DNA from: Liquorilactobacillus satsumensis DSM 16230 = JCM 12392
GTDB lineage: Bacteria; Bacillota; Bacilli; Lactobacillales; Lactobacillaceae
DNA length: 58,337 nt
Direction of reading: 5' to 3'
NCBI RefSeq assembly: GCF_001435195.1
Contig: NZ_AZFQ01000049.1
Span: 1-58,337 of the forward strand
Under the pieces are notes generated by a model. It made no database searches and had not been told where the DNA came from. It worked only from the letters and a program-made list of their open reading frames with translations. Numbering within the stretch: position 1 is the stretch's first letter; each line of letters opens with the position of its first letter. A program made the translations under genes and the position numbers. This document shows, one piece after another, positions 17,498 to 26,722 of this stretch.

Positions 17498-18469
17498 TTA
17501 AAGTTTGTTTTTATTGAATAATGAGTCTACAGACTTGTTGTTGTAGATTAAACTGATCGCCTTGGCAAAAGTCCGTGAAACAGAAAGAACATGCAATTTT
17601 GCAAATTGTTTTTCCGCTGGAATTTCAATCGTATCAGTTACAACCACCTCTGTGTAAGCAGAATTTTGCAGTTCTGCGACCGCATCATTTGAGAAGATGG
17701 GGTGAGTAGCACATGCATATACTTCCCGTGCTCCTGCAGCCTTTAATGCTGCGGCTGCATCCGCCATCTTGCCACCAGTATCAATCAAGTCATCAAAGAC
17801 AATGCAGCGGCGATCAGCAACATCACCAATCACCGTCATCTTTTCGTTAGCTGCTGCACGCTTAGCATCGCGTTTATCAACGATTGCAATTGGAGCCTTC
17901 AGCAAGGTTGCTAAATTACGGGCTGCCTTAACCCCATTATGATCGGGGGCAACAATTACTACGTCATTAGTAATTCCCTTTTCAATAAAGTAACGTGCTT
18001 GCACAAAGATCGCCAGCAAATGGTCAACAGGAATATTGAAAAAGCCCTGAAGCTGTCCTGCATGCAGATCCATTGTAATAACTCGATCAGCACCTGCCAG
18101 CTGAATAAAATTAGCGATCAATTTAGCAGTAATTGGTTCACGGGCACGGGCTTTACGATCAGCACGTGCATAACCATAGTATGGCAACACTACATTAATA
18201 GTACCTGCACTTGAGCGCCGCAGGGCATCGATCATGATCATCAATTCCATAAAATTCTCATTCACCGGATCAGAAACTGATTGAATGATAAAAACATCCG
18301 CCCCGCGAACACTTTCATTAATACTAATCTGAATCTCACCATCACTGAAATGTTTGACTGACGCTGCACACAATTCAACATTTAATTCCCGTGCAATCTT
18401 GTCTGCTAATTTCCTATTTGAATTCAGCGCAAACAACTTCAGCCTGCCCTGCCCATTTTTTTCGCCCAT
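17498..18469 (-). CDS. prs: Ribose-phosphate pyrophosphokinase paralogue (Prs)
   Basis: This 323-residue enzyme would make PRPP from ribose 5-phosphate and ATP. Conserved parts are KHFSDGEIQI, the YYGYARADRK ATP loop, MDLHAGQLQGFF and the PRPP loop FDDLIDTGGK. The usual PDHGGVTRAR stretch reads PDHNGVKAARNLA, and the catalytic flexible loop after DKR (AKRAAANEK) is also unlike the housekeeping sequence. This looks like the second Prs paralogue many lactobacilli carry, possibly with altered regulation. An in-frame TTG at 18481 is contradicted by GGAGG lying inside that extension, five nt before the ATG at 18469. A TATAAT box (18499-18504) lies upstream. It is monocistronic. Confidence 0.9.
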   Translation of the reverse strand: MGEKNGQGRLKLFALNSNRKLADKIARELNVELCAASVKHFSDGEIQISINESVRGADVFIIQSVSDPVNENFMELMIMIDALRRSSAGTINVVLPYYGYARADRKARAREPITAKLIANFIQLAGADRVITMDLHAGQLQGFFNIPVDHLLAIFVQARYFIEKGITNDVVIVAPDHNGVKAARNLATLLKAPIAIVDKRDAKRAAANEKMTVIGDVADRRCIVFDDLIDTGGKMADAAAALKAAGAREVYACATHPIFSNDAVAELQNSAYTEVVVTDTIEIPAEKQFAKLHVLSVSRTFAKAISLIYNNKSVDSLFNKNKL

Positions 18470-18558
18470 GACTGCCTCCAATTATTGTCTTTTTAACCAT
18501 TATAATAAAAAATAGCCGATAATTCTATCGTTTGCACGCTACAAAATGCAAAATCAGC

Positions 18559-19806
18559 TTATTTTCTAATCTGCCCATTTCCACGAATTGTATACTTCGT
18601 CGTAGTAAGTGCTTGCAGACCCATCGGACCACGTGCATGGAGTTTTTGCGTCGAAATTCCAATCTCGGCGCCGAAACCAAATTCAAAACCGTCGGTGAAA
18701 CGAGTTGAAGCATTCACATAAACTGCTGCCGCATCAACCTGTGCCAAAAACTGCTGGCTTCTTTCATAGTCATTTGTAATAATTGCTTCTGAATGTTTAG
18801 TGCCATATTTATTAATATGTGCAACGGCTTCGGCAAAAGAAGGCACTACTTTGATCCCCAGAATATAATCATTGTACTCCGTATACCAATCCTGTTCAGT
18901 CGCCGGTTTAACCTTTGCTCCCAGAATTGCTTGGACCTCTTTATCACCACGCAATTCAACGTGTTGTTCCCATAAAAGCTTGGCAATCTCTGGCAGATAT
19001 GCGGCAGCAACATCTTGATGAATTAACAACTTCTCAGCGGCATTGCAAACCGAAGGACGTTGACATTTAGCGTTAATAATAATTTTTTCCGCCATTTCTA
19101 AATCAGCGGTCTTATCAACATAAAGGTGACAATTGCCTGCACCAGTTTCAATTACTGGAACCTTTGCATTTTTAACAACCGCCTGAATCAAGCGGGCGCT
19201 GCCACGTGGAATCAGTACATCCAAATATTCAGTAAGCTGCATTAATTGCTGCGCATCTTCATGCGATGTATCTTTAACTACCTGCACCGCCGCAACGTCA
19301 ACCTGTGCTTGCTGCAAGACCGCCTGTAAGATTTCCACCAACTTAAGATTAGTGCGGAATGCTTCCTTGCCTCCGCGTAAAATAACTGCATTGCCAGACT
19401 TAAAACACAAAGCAGCCGCATCCACCGTGACGTTGGGACGTGCTTCATAAATAATTCCAATCACTCCCAGCGGAACACGCTGTTGTGCAATTTGTAACCC
19501 GGCAGCATTCACCCAACCACCAGCGAGATTGCCTAGCGGGTCTGGAAGCTGCGCAACTTTCTCCAACCCTTGTGCCATCTGTTCAATTCTCTCTTCTGTA
19601 AGCGTCAAGCGATCCACAAAGGCCTGTGCTAAACCAGCCGCTTGCTTTAAATCAACTTTATTTTCAGCAATAATTTCAGCAGCATGCTTGCGCAGACTTG
19701 CAGCCATTGCTACCAAAAGCGCATTTTTTTTCTTAGTCTCCAATTGCGCTAATTGAAATGCTGCTTGTTGCGCTTGCTTACCCAGCATTGTCAAATCATA
19801 GGTCAT
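18559..19806 (-). CDS. proA: Glutamate-5-semialdehyde dehydrogenase (gamma-glutamyl phosphate reductase)
   Basis: This 415-residue NADPH-dependent enzyme is the second step of proline synthesis. It reduces gamma-glutamyl phosphate to glutamate semialdehyde. The aldehyde dehydrogenase fold is recognisable from GVIGIIYEARPNVTVDA, the catalytic cysteine in RPSVCNAAEKLL (about residue 255) and the C-terminal TKYTIRGNGQIRK. The ATG has AAGGAGG eight nt upstream. It follows proB by 21 nt in a proBA operon. No proC is in the window. Confidence 0.97.
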   Translation of the reverse strand: MTYDLTMLGKQAQQAAFQLAQLETKKKNALLVAMAASLRKHAAEIIAENKVDLKQAAGLAQAFVDRLTLTEERIEQMAQGLEKVAQLPDPLGNLAGGWVNAAGLQIAQQRVPLGVIGIIYEARPNVTVDAAALCFKSGNAVILRGGKEAFRTNLKLVEILQAVLQQAQVDVAAVQVVKDTSHEDAQQLMQLTEYLDVLIPRGSARLIQAVVKNAKVPVIETGAGNCHLYVDKTADLEMAEKIIINAKCQRPSVCNAAEKLLIHQDVAAAYLPEIAKLLWEQHVELRGDKEVQAILGAKVKPATEQDWYTEYNDYILGIKVVPSFAEAVAHINKYGTKHSEAIITNDYERSQQFLAQVDAAAVYVNASTRFTDGFEFGFGAEIGISTQKLHARGPMGLQALTTTKYTIRGNGQIRK

Positions 19807-19827
19807 TTCTGTTGCCTCCTTGTCTGT

Positions 19828-20625
19828 TTATTCTGTTCCCTTAAATAAAGTTCCAAGAGCGGTTCCATCAAGCAATTTAAAAATAATTGATGGATTTTCA
19901 CCATTCGCAAGTAACATTGCCTTTTTAGCCTTTAACATGATCTCGGCAGCTTTTAACTTGGTAATCATTCCGCCAGTCCCCAACTTTGTTCCGCGACCAC
20001 CTGCCCGCTTGAAGGTTTCCTCGCTAATTTCCGTTACCCGCTCAATCAAGACCGCATCATCGCACTTACGCGGATTCTTATCATAAAAGCCATCAATATC
20101 TGAAAGCATAATCAGCAAATCAGCATCAATTGCACGCGCTACAATCGCAGACAACTGATCATTATCACCAAACCTTGTATGATGATCCAGTTCGTCAACT
20201 GCGACCGCATCGTTTTCATTAACAATCGGAATAATATTTAACCGCAACAGATTTTCAAAAGTATTCAGCACATTTTGCCGACTGATTGGATAATCAACTA
20301 CATCATGCGTTAAAAGAATCTGTCCAATCTTTTGACCATAGACTGAAAAGCGCTGCTGATAAACCGTCATTAGCTGTGTCTGTCCCACCGAAGCAACTGC
20401 TTGTTGTTCTGGAATAGACGCAGGTCGTTCGTGCAAGCGTAACAGTCCTAATCCCACGCCAATTGCCCCTGACGAAACTAACACAATCTCCTTGCCTTCG
20501 TTCACGAGACCGCTTAACGTGTAGCAAAGCTGATCAATTGCTTGTAAATTCAATTTTCCATTGTCATGTGTCAGGGTACTCGTGCCCACCTTAATGACAA
20601 TTCGTTTTGCATCCATTTGCTGCAT
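19828..20625 (-). CDS. proB: Glutamate 5-kinase, short form without PUA domain
   Basis: This 265-residue amino-acid kinase is the first step of proline synthesis. Readable motifs are VIKVGTSTLT, VSSGAIGVGL, NENDAVAVDEL, FGDNDQLSAIVA and GRGTKLGTGGMITKL. The C-terminal PUA domain of longer ProB enzymes is absent, so the protein ends with the kinase domain, as is common in lactobacilli. It is the first gene of proBA. The first ATG lies 14 nt after AAAGGAG, a long spacing, with GGGTAG directly before it. Confidence 0.95.
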   Translation of the reverse strand: MQQMDAKRIVIKVGTSTLTHDNGKLNLQAIDQLCYTLSGLVNEGKEIVLVSSGAIGVGLGLLRLHERPASIPEQQAVASVGQTQLMTVYQQRFSVYGQKIGQILLTHDVVDYPISRQNVLNTFENLLRLNIIPIVNENDAVAVDELDHHTRFGDNDQLSAIVARAIDADLLIMLSDIDGFYDKNPRKCDDAVLIERVTEISEETFKRAGGRGTKLGTGGMITKLKAAEIMLKAKKAMLLANGENPSIIFKLLDGTALGTLFKGTE

Positions 20626-20659
20626 CTACCCAGTCACTTCTCCTTTAAAATATCCAAAG

Positions 20660-20701
20660 CTATATTGCAATAATAATATAGCAGTCCTGCCTAATTGTCT
20701 A
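20660..20701 (-). promoter_or_regulatory. proBA promoter and leader hairpin
   Basis: On the minus strand TAGACA (20701-20696) and TATTAT (20678-20673) are separated by 17 nt. A perfect 8-bp inverted repeat, GCTATATT and AATATAGC, overlaps and follows the -10 box. It could be an operator or an early-transcript hairpin; there is no sign of a T-box. Confidence 0.45.
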
Positions 20702-20720
20702 TTTAAATAAGCAGAACAAT

Positions 20721-22097
20721 TTACTTCTGTCCGTTAATTTCTGCAGGTTTATCTTGTGGTGCATTTTGTTCATCCGGACTGGCAGCATGCCGTCTAACTT
20801 CAAGCCAGTCAATATAATTATGGTTAAGGTCGACTACCTTCAAGTCAAACTGCCCAATCGTAATCACATCATCGCGTTTAACTTTATAATTTTCTAATAG
20901 ATACCCCGCGATTGTAACACTTTCGGATTCATCAAAATTCTTGTTTTTAGTTCTAAAAAAGCGCTCGAAATCATACAAGGTTGTCTTCCCTGAAATCTTG
21001 TACGAACCATCCGCATTTTTTAAAATATATTCACTTGAGACATTGTCGATTTCATCTTTAACAACTCCAAAAAGTTCTTCGTAAATATCTTTATCCGTCA
21101 CAATTCCGCTGGTTCCGCCATATTCATCCAAGACCACGACAATCGGAGTTTGTTTTTGAATCATCTGCTGTAATAGTCCTTGAATTGGAGTAACTTCCGG
21201 TACTGTTATAATTGTACGTAAAAGCTTGCTGACCAAAATTCGATCGTCAACTTGAGCTTGTCTAATCAAGTCATAAATATAGACATAACCCAATATTTTA
21301 TCCTTATCATTATTCGCCACGACTGGGAAACGACTAAAGCCTTGACGCAAGTAGTAGTTAATCACAGTCTTAACAGAATCAGTAATATCTACAACTTCCA
21401 GACTAGTCCGATCCACCATAATGTCTTTGGCAATTTTATCGTTAAAATCAAACGCCCTTTGCATGTAAAGCAGATCGTTTTTATCAAGCATACCACCTGT
21501 CACAGCATTTCGTGAAAGCCGGAGAATCTCAGCTTGGGTTAGTACATCGTTACTTTCACTTGCAGGCCGCAATCCAAATAAATGAATAATCGCTGCGGCA
21601 GAAACGTTTAACAGCCAAACAAAAGGATAAAACAGAATATGAAAATAATGCAGCGGCGTCACGACCAACATCATCATTTTCATCGGCATATCAATACTTA
21701 GGTTTTTAGGCACAATTTCCGTTAGCACGACTTCTAAATATGTGAGCAACATCACCCCGAGAATGGCCCCAATTGCGTGTAGACCAGTCTCGCTGATGGG
21801 TGCAATTCGTAGTGCATCAACGATTAGAATTTCGATCGTTCCTTCACCAATCCACCCTAAAATAATTCCTGCTAAAGTCACACCAACTTGGGTGGTCGAT
21901 AAGTATTCATTTAAATTTTGAACCATTTTCAATGCTGTTTGTAACTTCCGTCGGTTGCCCTTGCCTGCCTCAAGCGCACTTTCCAATGCACTTTTTCTAG
22001 TTTGAACGAGCGCAAATTCTGTAGCAACGAAAAAAGCTGCAAAATAAAAAACAACCACCATGATGAGCAAGTTAATTGCCAACTGGCCACTTGTCAA
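20721..22097 (-). CDS. CNNM/CorC-type hemolysin-family transporter
   Basis: This 458-residue membrane protein has the standard domain order. The N-terminal DUF21/CNNM transmembrane domain (about 1-200) has ATEFALVQTRKSALE and TYLEVVLTEIVPKNL. Two CBS domains follow (about 215-335), with IMVDRT and DEYGGTSGIVTDKDI. A C-terminal CorC_HlyC domain comes next (about 350-435), then an acidic tail. Bacterial CNNM proteins are thought to move Mg2+ (often efflux) or to sense it through the CBS pair. The TTG start has GGGGA about ten nt upstream. It stands alone between proBA and the MetA-like gene. Confidence 0.9.
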   Translation of the reverse strand: MTSGQLAINLLIMVVVFYFAAFFVATEFALVQTRKSALESALEAGKGNRRKLQTALKMVQNLNEYLSTTQVGVTLAGIILGWIGEGTIEILIVDALRIAPISETGLHAIGAILGVMLLTYLEVVLTEIVPKNLSIDMPMKMMMLVVTPLHYFHILFYPFVWLLNVSAAAIIHLFGLRPASESNDVLTQAEILRLSRNAVTGGMLDKNDLLYMQRAFDFNDKIAKDIMVDRTSLEVVDITDSVKTVINYYLRQGFSRFPVVANNDKDKILGYVYIYDLIRQAQVDDRILVSKLLRTIITVPEVTPIQGLLQQMIQKQTPIVVVLDEYGGTSGIVTDKDIYEELFGVVKDEIDNVSSEYILKNADGSYKISGKTTLYDFERFFRTKNKNFDESESVTIAGYLLENYKVKRDDVITIGQFDLKVVDLNHNYIDWLEVRRHAASPDEQNAPQDKPAEINGQK

Positions 22098-22226
22098 AAT
22101 CCATTCCCCATTTCAATTCTTACTTCTTACCATTATAATATCATTTTTTAAGTACTGTGAACGTACTAACCATCAATTGTTGTCCTTTAACTGCCGCATT
22201 GGTAAAACAGTTTGCAAAAACAACAA

Positions 22227-22260
22227 AGACTGTGCCAAAACGCGTGTTCTGACGCAGTCT
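22227..22260 (-). terminator. Terminator after the MetA-like gene
   Basis: AGACTGCGTCA and TGGCACAGTCT form an 11-bp stem with one mismatch. On the minus strand TTGTTGTTTTT follows. The hairpin vaguely recalls the gctgtgacaaaa hairpin of the repeat family. Confidence 0.6.
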
Positions 22261-22287
22261 CCTATTTTGATAACAACGCTCAATTTT

Positions 22288-23112
22288 TCAATACCCTACT
22301 CTATACTTGCCTTTTTCCACTAACTTTAGCCAATTTGCAAAGAAGACTGTCTGGGTTTGTTTCCAAGAAAACCGTTCATCTTGCATTTTTTCAGGATCTG
22401 CATAGTAGTTCTCCGGTTTAGCCAAAGAGGTAACTTTTTCTGGGTATGCCTGCACTTCTCGCTGGTATTCTTTTGTTAAAGCATCTTTACCATATTCAAG
22501 ATGTGCAAACAAAAAAAGTTGTGGCTTTTCGCGTGCCTCTACCAAAAAAAGCTTTTGATCCGTCGTCAATGCATCAATTTGAAGTGCCGGAACAGCGCTA
22601 ATCTCTGCTTGGTTGAGCTCTGCATAACGCGCATGCGGAGCCTTAAACCCAGTTGTTAAGCCATGCAGTGCAGGAGTAGGCTGTAAAATTTGATGCTTGT
22701 AAATTCCAAAGATCTTTTGTGGCAATTGCTGTTTTCCCACTCCATAAAAATAATTTGCAGCCGCCATTGCACCCCAGCAAACATAGAGCTGCGGGATTGC
22801 TGCACCTTCCAAAAAGGAAAAAAGCCGCTTTAATTCTGGCCAATACGTTACATCCTCAAACGCCAACTTTTCAAGCGGTGCTCCAGTAATAATAAAAGCA
22901 TCCATCATGGCAACACGCTTGCGTGAAAGCGGCTCAGCAGTCTGCAATAAAAATGCAGGAACACTCCTATTTTGGTAATGCATAACCGGATAAAAATAGG
23001 TAATTTGGACTGCTTGTCCAGCGGCCCCTAAAACACGTTCAAAACGTCTTTTAGTATCTTCCTTGTCATGCATGATGTTTAAAATCCCAATCTTCAATAA
23101 TCCACGTTCCAC
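22288..23112 (-). CDS. MetA-family homoserine O-acyltransferase-like protein
   Basis: This 274-residue protein belongs to the MetA family, which acylates homoserine for methionine synthesis. Family motifs are FIITGAPLEKLAFEDVTYW, the nucleophile Cys112 in VCWGAMAAANYFYG and HLEYGKDALTKEY. The usual SRHTE-type stretch is replaced by APHARYAEL. Whether acetyl- or succinyl-CoA is used cannot be read. The open frame extends to a TTG at 23166, but AGGAG seven nt before the GTG at 23112 marks the real start, which also gives the family's usual length. No met or cys genes are adjacent, but mmuM/mmuP lie 3 kb away. Confidence 0.82.
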   Translation of the reverse strand: MERGLLKIGILNIMHDKEDTKRRFERVLGAAGQAVQITYFYPVMHYQNRSVPAFLLQTAEPLSRKRVAMMDAFIITGAPLEKLAFEDVTYWPELKRLFSFLEGAAIPQLYVCWGAMAAANYFYGVGKQQLPQKIFGIYKHQILQPTPALHGLTTGFKAPHARYAELNQAEISAVPALQIDALTTDQKLFLVEAREKPQLFLFAHLEYGKDALTKEYQREVQAYPEKVTSLAKPENYYADPEKMQDERFSWKQTQTVFFANWLKLVEKGKYRVGY

Positions 23113-23264
23113 CGTTCTTCTCCTCACATTTTCTAATTTTGCGAGCCGGAAAAAGCCTTTTATCAATTTTCTAATTCTAACGCACCCAGAAAGAAAGTTC
23201 TAGTATAATTAATTAACAAAGTTCAGGTGTCCACTTTTAAAACTAAAGTTGTTCAACACTAATT

Positions 23265-23308
23265 AAAAAAGCGAGCTCTACTAATTAATTTTAGTAGCTC
23301 GCTTTTTT
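23265..23308. terminator. Bidirectional terminator
   Basis: GCGAGCTCTACTAA pairs with TTAGTAGCTCGC (a two-nt bulge), flanked by six A and six T. It ends the TetR gene transcript on the minus strand and would work in both directions. Confidence 0.75.
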
Positions 23309-23356
23309 AATTTCAGAGTAGCCCCTACCGAGATGCCAGCTCTATAAATTTCAAGG

Positions 23357-23917
23357 TCAAATTTTAATACGCAGTTGTCGGTTAGCCTTGTTAAACAAAG
23401 CAATTGTTAAATTCAAAGATTCAATTGCCTCATTCGTCAAGAATTCATAATCTAATGGGTGATTAACCAGCAAGTTATGTGTCGCCAAATGGCCGATCCC
23501 TAATGATAAGACATCGATTAATGCTTGATTTTCAGTTTTATCTTTACGCGGGCCACTCTTAGCCCAGCTCAACACAAGTAAACTCAAATGCTGCGCTAAT
23601 GCATTCGTCATATCAAATTCATGTTGTTCTCTAATACATTTTGTATAAAAATTTCGGTTTGCGTTTAATTCAAAAAAAGTTAGTTTAATGATGTCTTCCC
23701 ATGGTAGATAATTGATGTTACTGTCAATTAACTCAGATAAGCTTTCGTGTACAAACCAGCTCAACAGATCATACTTATCAAGAAAATAATCATAAAAAGT
23801 TTGACGTCTTACTTTTGCTTTGTGCATAACAAGTGTAACCGAAAGATGCTCAAAATCCTGTTCATTGACTAGTCCCTGAAAAGAAGAAGCAATTCTTTTT
23901 TTAAGAATATCTGACAT
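23357..23917 (-). CDS. TetR-family regulator (DhaS-like)
   Basis: This 186-residue regulator has an N-terminal TetR helix-turn-helix (residues about 8-55, with HKAKVRRQTFYDYFLDKYDLLSWF) and a C-terminal domain typical of the DhaS/TetR_C_33 group. That group includes the activator of dihydroxyacetone kinase operons. It is divergent from gldA with 316 nt between them, so control of gldA is the obvious inference. No dhaKLM genes are nearby. RBS TGAGGG six nt before ATG. Confidence 0.85.
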   Translation of the reverse strand: MSDILKKRIASSFQGLVNEQDFEHLSVTLVMHKAKVRRQTFYDYFLDKYDLLSWFVHESLSELIDSNINYLPWEDIIKLTFFELNANRNFYTKCIREQHEFDMTNALAQHLSLLVLSWAKSGPRKDKTENQALIDVLSLGIGHLATHNLLVNHPLDYEFLTNEAIESLNLTIALFNKANRQLRIKI

Positions 23918-24233
23918 TTTTCACCCTCACAAATTCACTGGTGATCCGATCCTGTCCGCCTTTCTCTCCGTGTAAATTATAACATAGTAAAGTCTTAATG
24001 AACTCGCTTTAACTTTGAATTAGCAATCTGTTTTTATTTAGTATTATTTGTGAGCATTGTCCTCAAAAAAGAATACCCACAAGTATTTTAAAATAAACCA
24101 TCTTCGTTTGTAAGGGACAAATTTTCAAAAATGCACGTTGCTTAAAGTAACCGCTTACTACACAATGTAATTGTAGTTGGTAAACGCTGTTTTTAGTGTT
24201 AACTGGTCCACAATAATACAAGGAGGATTCGTC
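23918..24233. promoter_or_regulatory. Divergent tetR-gldA control region
   Basis: This 316-nt AT-rich gap has no coding sequence. A small perfect inverted repeat, ACAAT-GTA-ATTGT (24162-24174), 60 nt before the gldA start, is the best candidate operator. The -35/-10 pairs here are weak. Only the position between a TetR gene and its likely target supports the regulatory role. Confidence 0.35.
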
Positions 24234-25409
24234 ATGACAAATAGTGCAGAATTCAATTGGTTTGGTAGTCCAGATCATTACGTTCAAGGGAAAAATATTT
24301 TGCTTAATAGTGCGGATATTCTCAGGCCCTATGGAAAAAAGTTTTTATTATTAGCCGATAAAAGCGTTTACGCAGCCGCCGGTCAAAAATTCCAAGAATA
24401 TCTAACTCACAATCAATTTACTGTTGATTATGTTGAATTTAATGGTGAGTCATCCCTTACAGAAATTGAACGGGTGACAAAGATCGCTCAAGAAAAGGGT
24501 AGCGATGTCATTATTGGTCTAGGCGGTGGAAAAACGCTTGACACCTCAAAAGGGATTGCTAATAAACTAAACATCGCAAACATTATCTGCCCGTCTGCTG
24601 CATCCTGTGATGCTTCTTGCATCAAGCTTTCAATCATCTATACAGAAAACCATGAATTTGTTAAGTACCTCTTTTATGCGCATCATCCAGTACTTATTAT
24701 GGCAGATACTCAAGTGATCGCCCAAGCTCCTACCCGAACTTTGTTAGCAGGAATTGGCGATGCTTTTTCGACTTACTATGAAGGCTTAGAAGTTGCTAAA
24801 AGTCATGGTCATACTCTCGCAGGCGGTCACCCTACAGATGCAGGTCTGGCAGTTGCTAAACAATGTGCCGATACATTATGGAAATATGCCTATCAAGCTC
24901 TCGAAGCGGCTGAACATAACACCGTTACCCATGCCTTAGAAAAAGTCATTGAAGCTAACATTCTTTTGTCTGGGTTAGGAGCTGAAGGAGCTGGACTTGC
25001 AGCTGCGCATTCAATTTATGATGGTTTTAGCGTACTAAAAGGTGATCCCGCTAAATTTCGTCATGGTGAAGAAGTTGCTCTAGGCGTGATGATTCAATTG
25101 ATGCTGGTTGGAACACCCCAAAAAGAATTGGATAAGTTCATCGAGTTCCTCCTAACATGCGGTTTCCCATTAACCAAAAAAGACTTCCATCTTGATCAGG
25201 TTAGCCAAGAAGATCTTGAAGCATTTGCCGAAAAAGCAACTGACAAGGGTGAAACAATCGAAAATATGTCATTCAAGGTTACACCTGCAATGATTCTAGA
25301 AGCACTTGCGGGAGCAGATGCAGCGGTCACTCATTATAAGAAGACTCATACCGTACATCCCGTTTTTGTTGACAATGTTTTTGAAAAACAGGTTGGCATG
25401 CTGGTTTAA
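24234..25409 (+). CDS. gldA: Glycerol dehydrogenase (iron-type alcohol dehydrogenase family)
   Basis: This 391-residue NAD-dependent enzyme oxidises glycerol to dihydroxyacetone, or runs in reverse. The NAD-binding motif is GLGGGKTLDTSKG. Metal ligands are expected in GIGDAFSTYYEG (Asp), AAHSIYDGF (His) and FRHGEEVALG (His). The conserved ASTDAP region reads ASCDAS, a variant next to the substrate site. ATG 24234 has AAGGAGG seven nt upstream, so the upstream in-frame start at 24177 is rejected. It is monocistronic, divergent from the DhaS-like regulator, and ends before a strong hairpin. Confidence 0.93.
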   Translation: MTNSAEFNWFGSPDHYVQGKNILLNSADILRPYGKKFLLLADKSVYAAAGQKFQEYLTHNQFTVDYVEFNGESSLTEIERVTKIAQEKGSDVIIGLGGGKTLDTSKGIANKLNIANIICPSAASCDASCIKLSIIYTENHEFVKYLFYAHHPVLIMADTQVIAQAPTRTLLAGIGDAFSTYYEGLEVAKSHGHTLAGGHPTDAGLAVAKQCADTLWKYAYQALEAAEHNTVTHALEKVIEANILLSGLGAEGAGLAAAHSIYDGFSVLKGDPAKFRHGEEVALGVMIQLMLVGTPQKELDKFIEFLLTCGFPLTKKDFHLDQVSQEDLEAFAEKATDKGETIENMSFKVTPAMILEALAGADAAVTHYKKTHTVHPVFVDNVFEKQVGMLV

Positions 25410-25510
25410 TTTCACAGCAAAAGTCATACCCACTTTAGTGTTTTAGTGACCTGAATCTCTTCTAATCAAGTCACTAAAGATTAATACTTGAAACCTCCTG
25501 TTCTAAAATT

Positions 25511-25555
25511 GAGCGAGCTCAGCGAAAAATAAAACGTTTTTCGCTGAGCTCGCTC
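25511..25555. terminator. Bidirectional terminator between gldA and mmuM
   Basis: GAGCGAGCTCAGCGAAAAA and its exact complement form a 19-bp stem with a 7-nt loop. The position between convergent genes and the A/T runs at the top suit both directions. A second perfect 9-bp hairpin (TTTAGTGAC/GTCACTAAA, 25442-25478) lies just before it without a T tail. Confidence 0.8.
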
Positions 25556-25632
25556 TTATTTTGCCAGTTAATTAATGACAGGTTAGAGTTTCTTGAATCA
25601 GCCATATTATATATAAATATAGCTCTTCACTT

Positions 25633-26589
25633 TTAAGTTAGTTTAGTCGCCTGAATTGCAGCCGCAATCTGCCTAATATCTGCTGGGGTTGTACGGCAAC
25701 AGCCCCCGATAATCTTGGCGCCCGCATCAATCCACGTGGGCACCAGCTCTGAAAAAGTCGCAGCTTGGGGATTAGTTACCCATGTTTTCGTTTGCGGCTC
25801 ATAAAGATCACCATTATTGGGGTATACAATAATCGGTTTTGTGGTCACTTGCGCAATTGTTTTAATCGCGTCCGCAATCTTGGTCATCGTGGTGCAATTG
25901 ACACCAATTGCACTTATTTGTGGCTCTTTCGCAAAAAAGGCGGCTGCCTGAGCCAAAGAAGTTCCATCACAAAGGTGTGTTGCATCTTTAATGCTAAAGC
26001 TCAGCCACGCTGAATATCTACTGAATTCCGTATGTAGTAACGCCACTAAGGCCTTAGCTTCTTCGAATTGCGGTAGCGTTTCAAAAGCAAACAGATCTAC
26101 ACCGGCATCCGCCAATAACTGCATTCTTGAACGATGAAAATCTTGAAAAGCTTTCTGCGTCAACTTGTACGCTCCTGTATACTCACTACCATCGGCCAAG
26201 TAAGCCCCATAAGGTCCTACACTACCCGCAAGCAAAAGTTGTTGCATAGCTTTTCCTTCCAATGCTGTCTGGGCCAGAAATTCCTCGCGAGCCGCCTTAG
26301 CAAGCTCGACAGCAGTAAGAATCATCTTCTGACTTTGCGCTAGACTAAAACCAGCCCTTTTAAAAGCAGTAACATTTGCCTGATATGTATCTGTAATTGC
26401 AATTGTTGCGCCAGCTGCAAAGTATTTCAGATGCACCTGTTTGATTTTTTCAGGTGCATTAATCAATGCAGTTGCTGACCATAATTCGTTATTAGTTGCA
26501 ACTCCTAATTTTTCTAATTCAGTTGCCATTGCCCCATCTAAAGCTAAAACTCCCTGTTTAGCTAATTCCTGCTTAATTGGATCGCTCAT
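25633..26589 (-). CDS. mmuM: Homocysteine S-methyltransferase
   Basis: This 318-residue zinc enzyme transfers a methyl group from S-methylmethionine (or SAM) to homocysteine, giving methionine. The zinc-binding cysteines are in IGVNCTT and IIGGCCRTTPADIR near the C-terminus. The start LDGAMATELEKLG is typical of the family. RBS AGGAGG six nt before ATG. It is divergent from the amino-acid permease mmuP, the usual partner that brings S-methylmethionine in. Confidence 0.95.
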   Translation of the reverse strand: MSDPIKQELAKQGVLALDGAMATELEKLGVATNNELWSATALINAPEKIKQVHLKYFAAGATIAITDTYQANVTAFKRAGFSLAQSQKMILTAVELAKAAREEFLAQTALEGKAMQQLLLAGSVGPYGAYLADGSEYTGAYKLTQKAFQDFHRSRMQLLADAGVDLFAFETLPQFEEAKALVALLHTEFSRYSAWLSFSIKDATHLCDGTSLAQAAAFFAKEPQISAIGVNCTTMTKIADAIKTIAQVTTKPIIVYPNNGDLYEPQTKTWVTNPQAATFSELVPTWIDAGAKIIGGCCRTTPADIRQIAAAIQATKLT

Positions 26590-26722
26590 CTTTTTCCTCC
26601 TGCATCCGACTTGTATCTTTTAAAAAATTGGTGCATTCTTATAATAATGTATTTTCACCTGTAATTTTAATTATCTTAACTCATTATTAATGAAAATAAA
26701 ACACTGAAGGGAAAACATTTTC

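Noticed and set aside
23167-23356. T-box leader for the MetA-like gene
   Set aside because: No AGGGTGGnACCGCG-type T-box sequence or specifier stem; the gap is explained by a terminator.
25442-25478. Second hairpin after gldA as a terminator
   Set aside because: It has a perfect 9-bp stem but no T tail on either strand; the hairpin at 25511-25555 is the better candidate.
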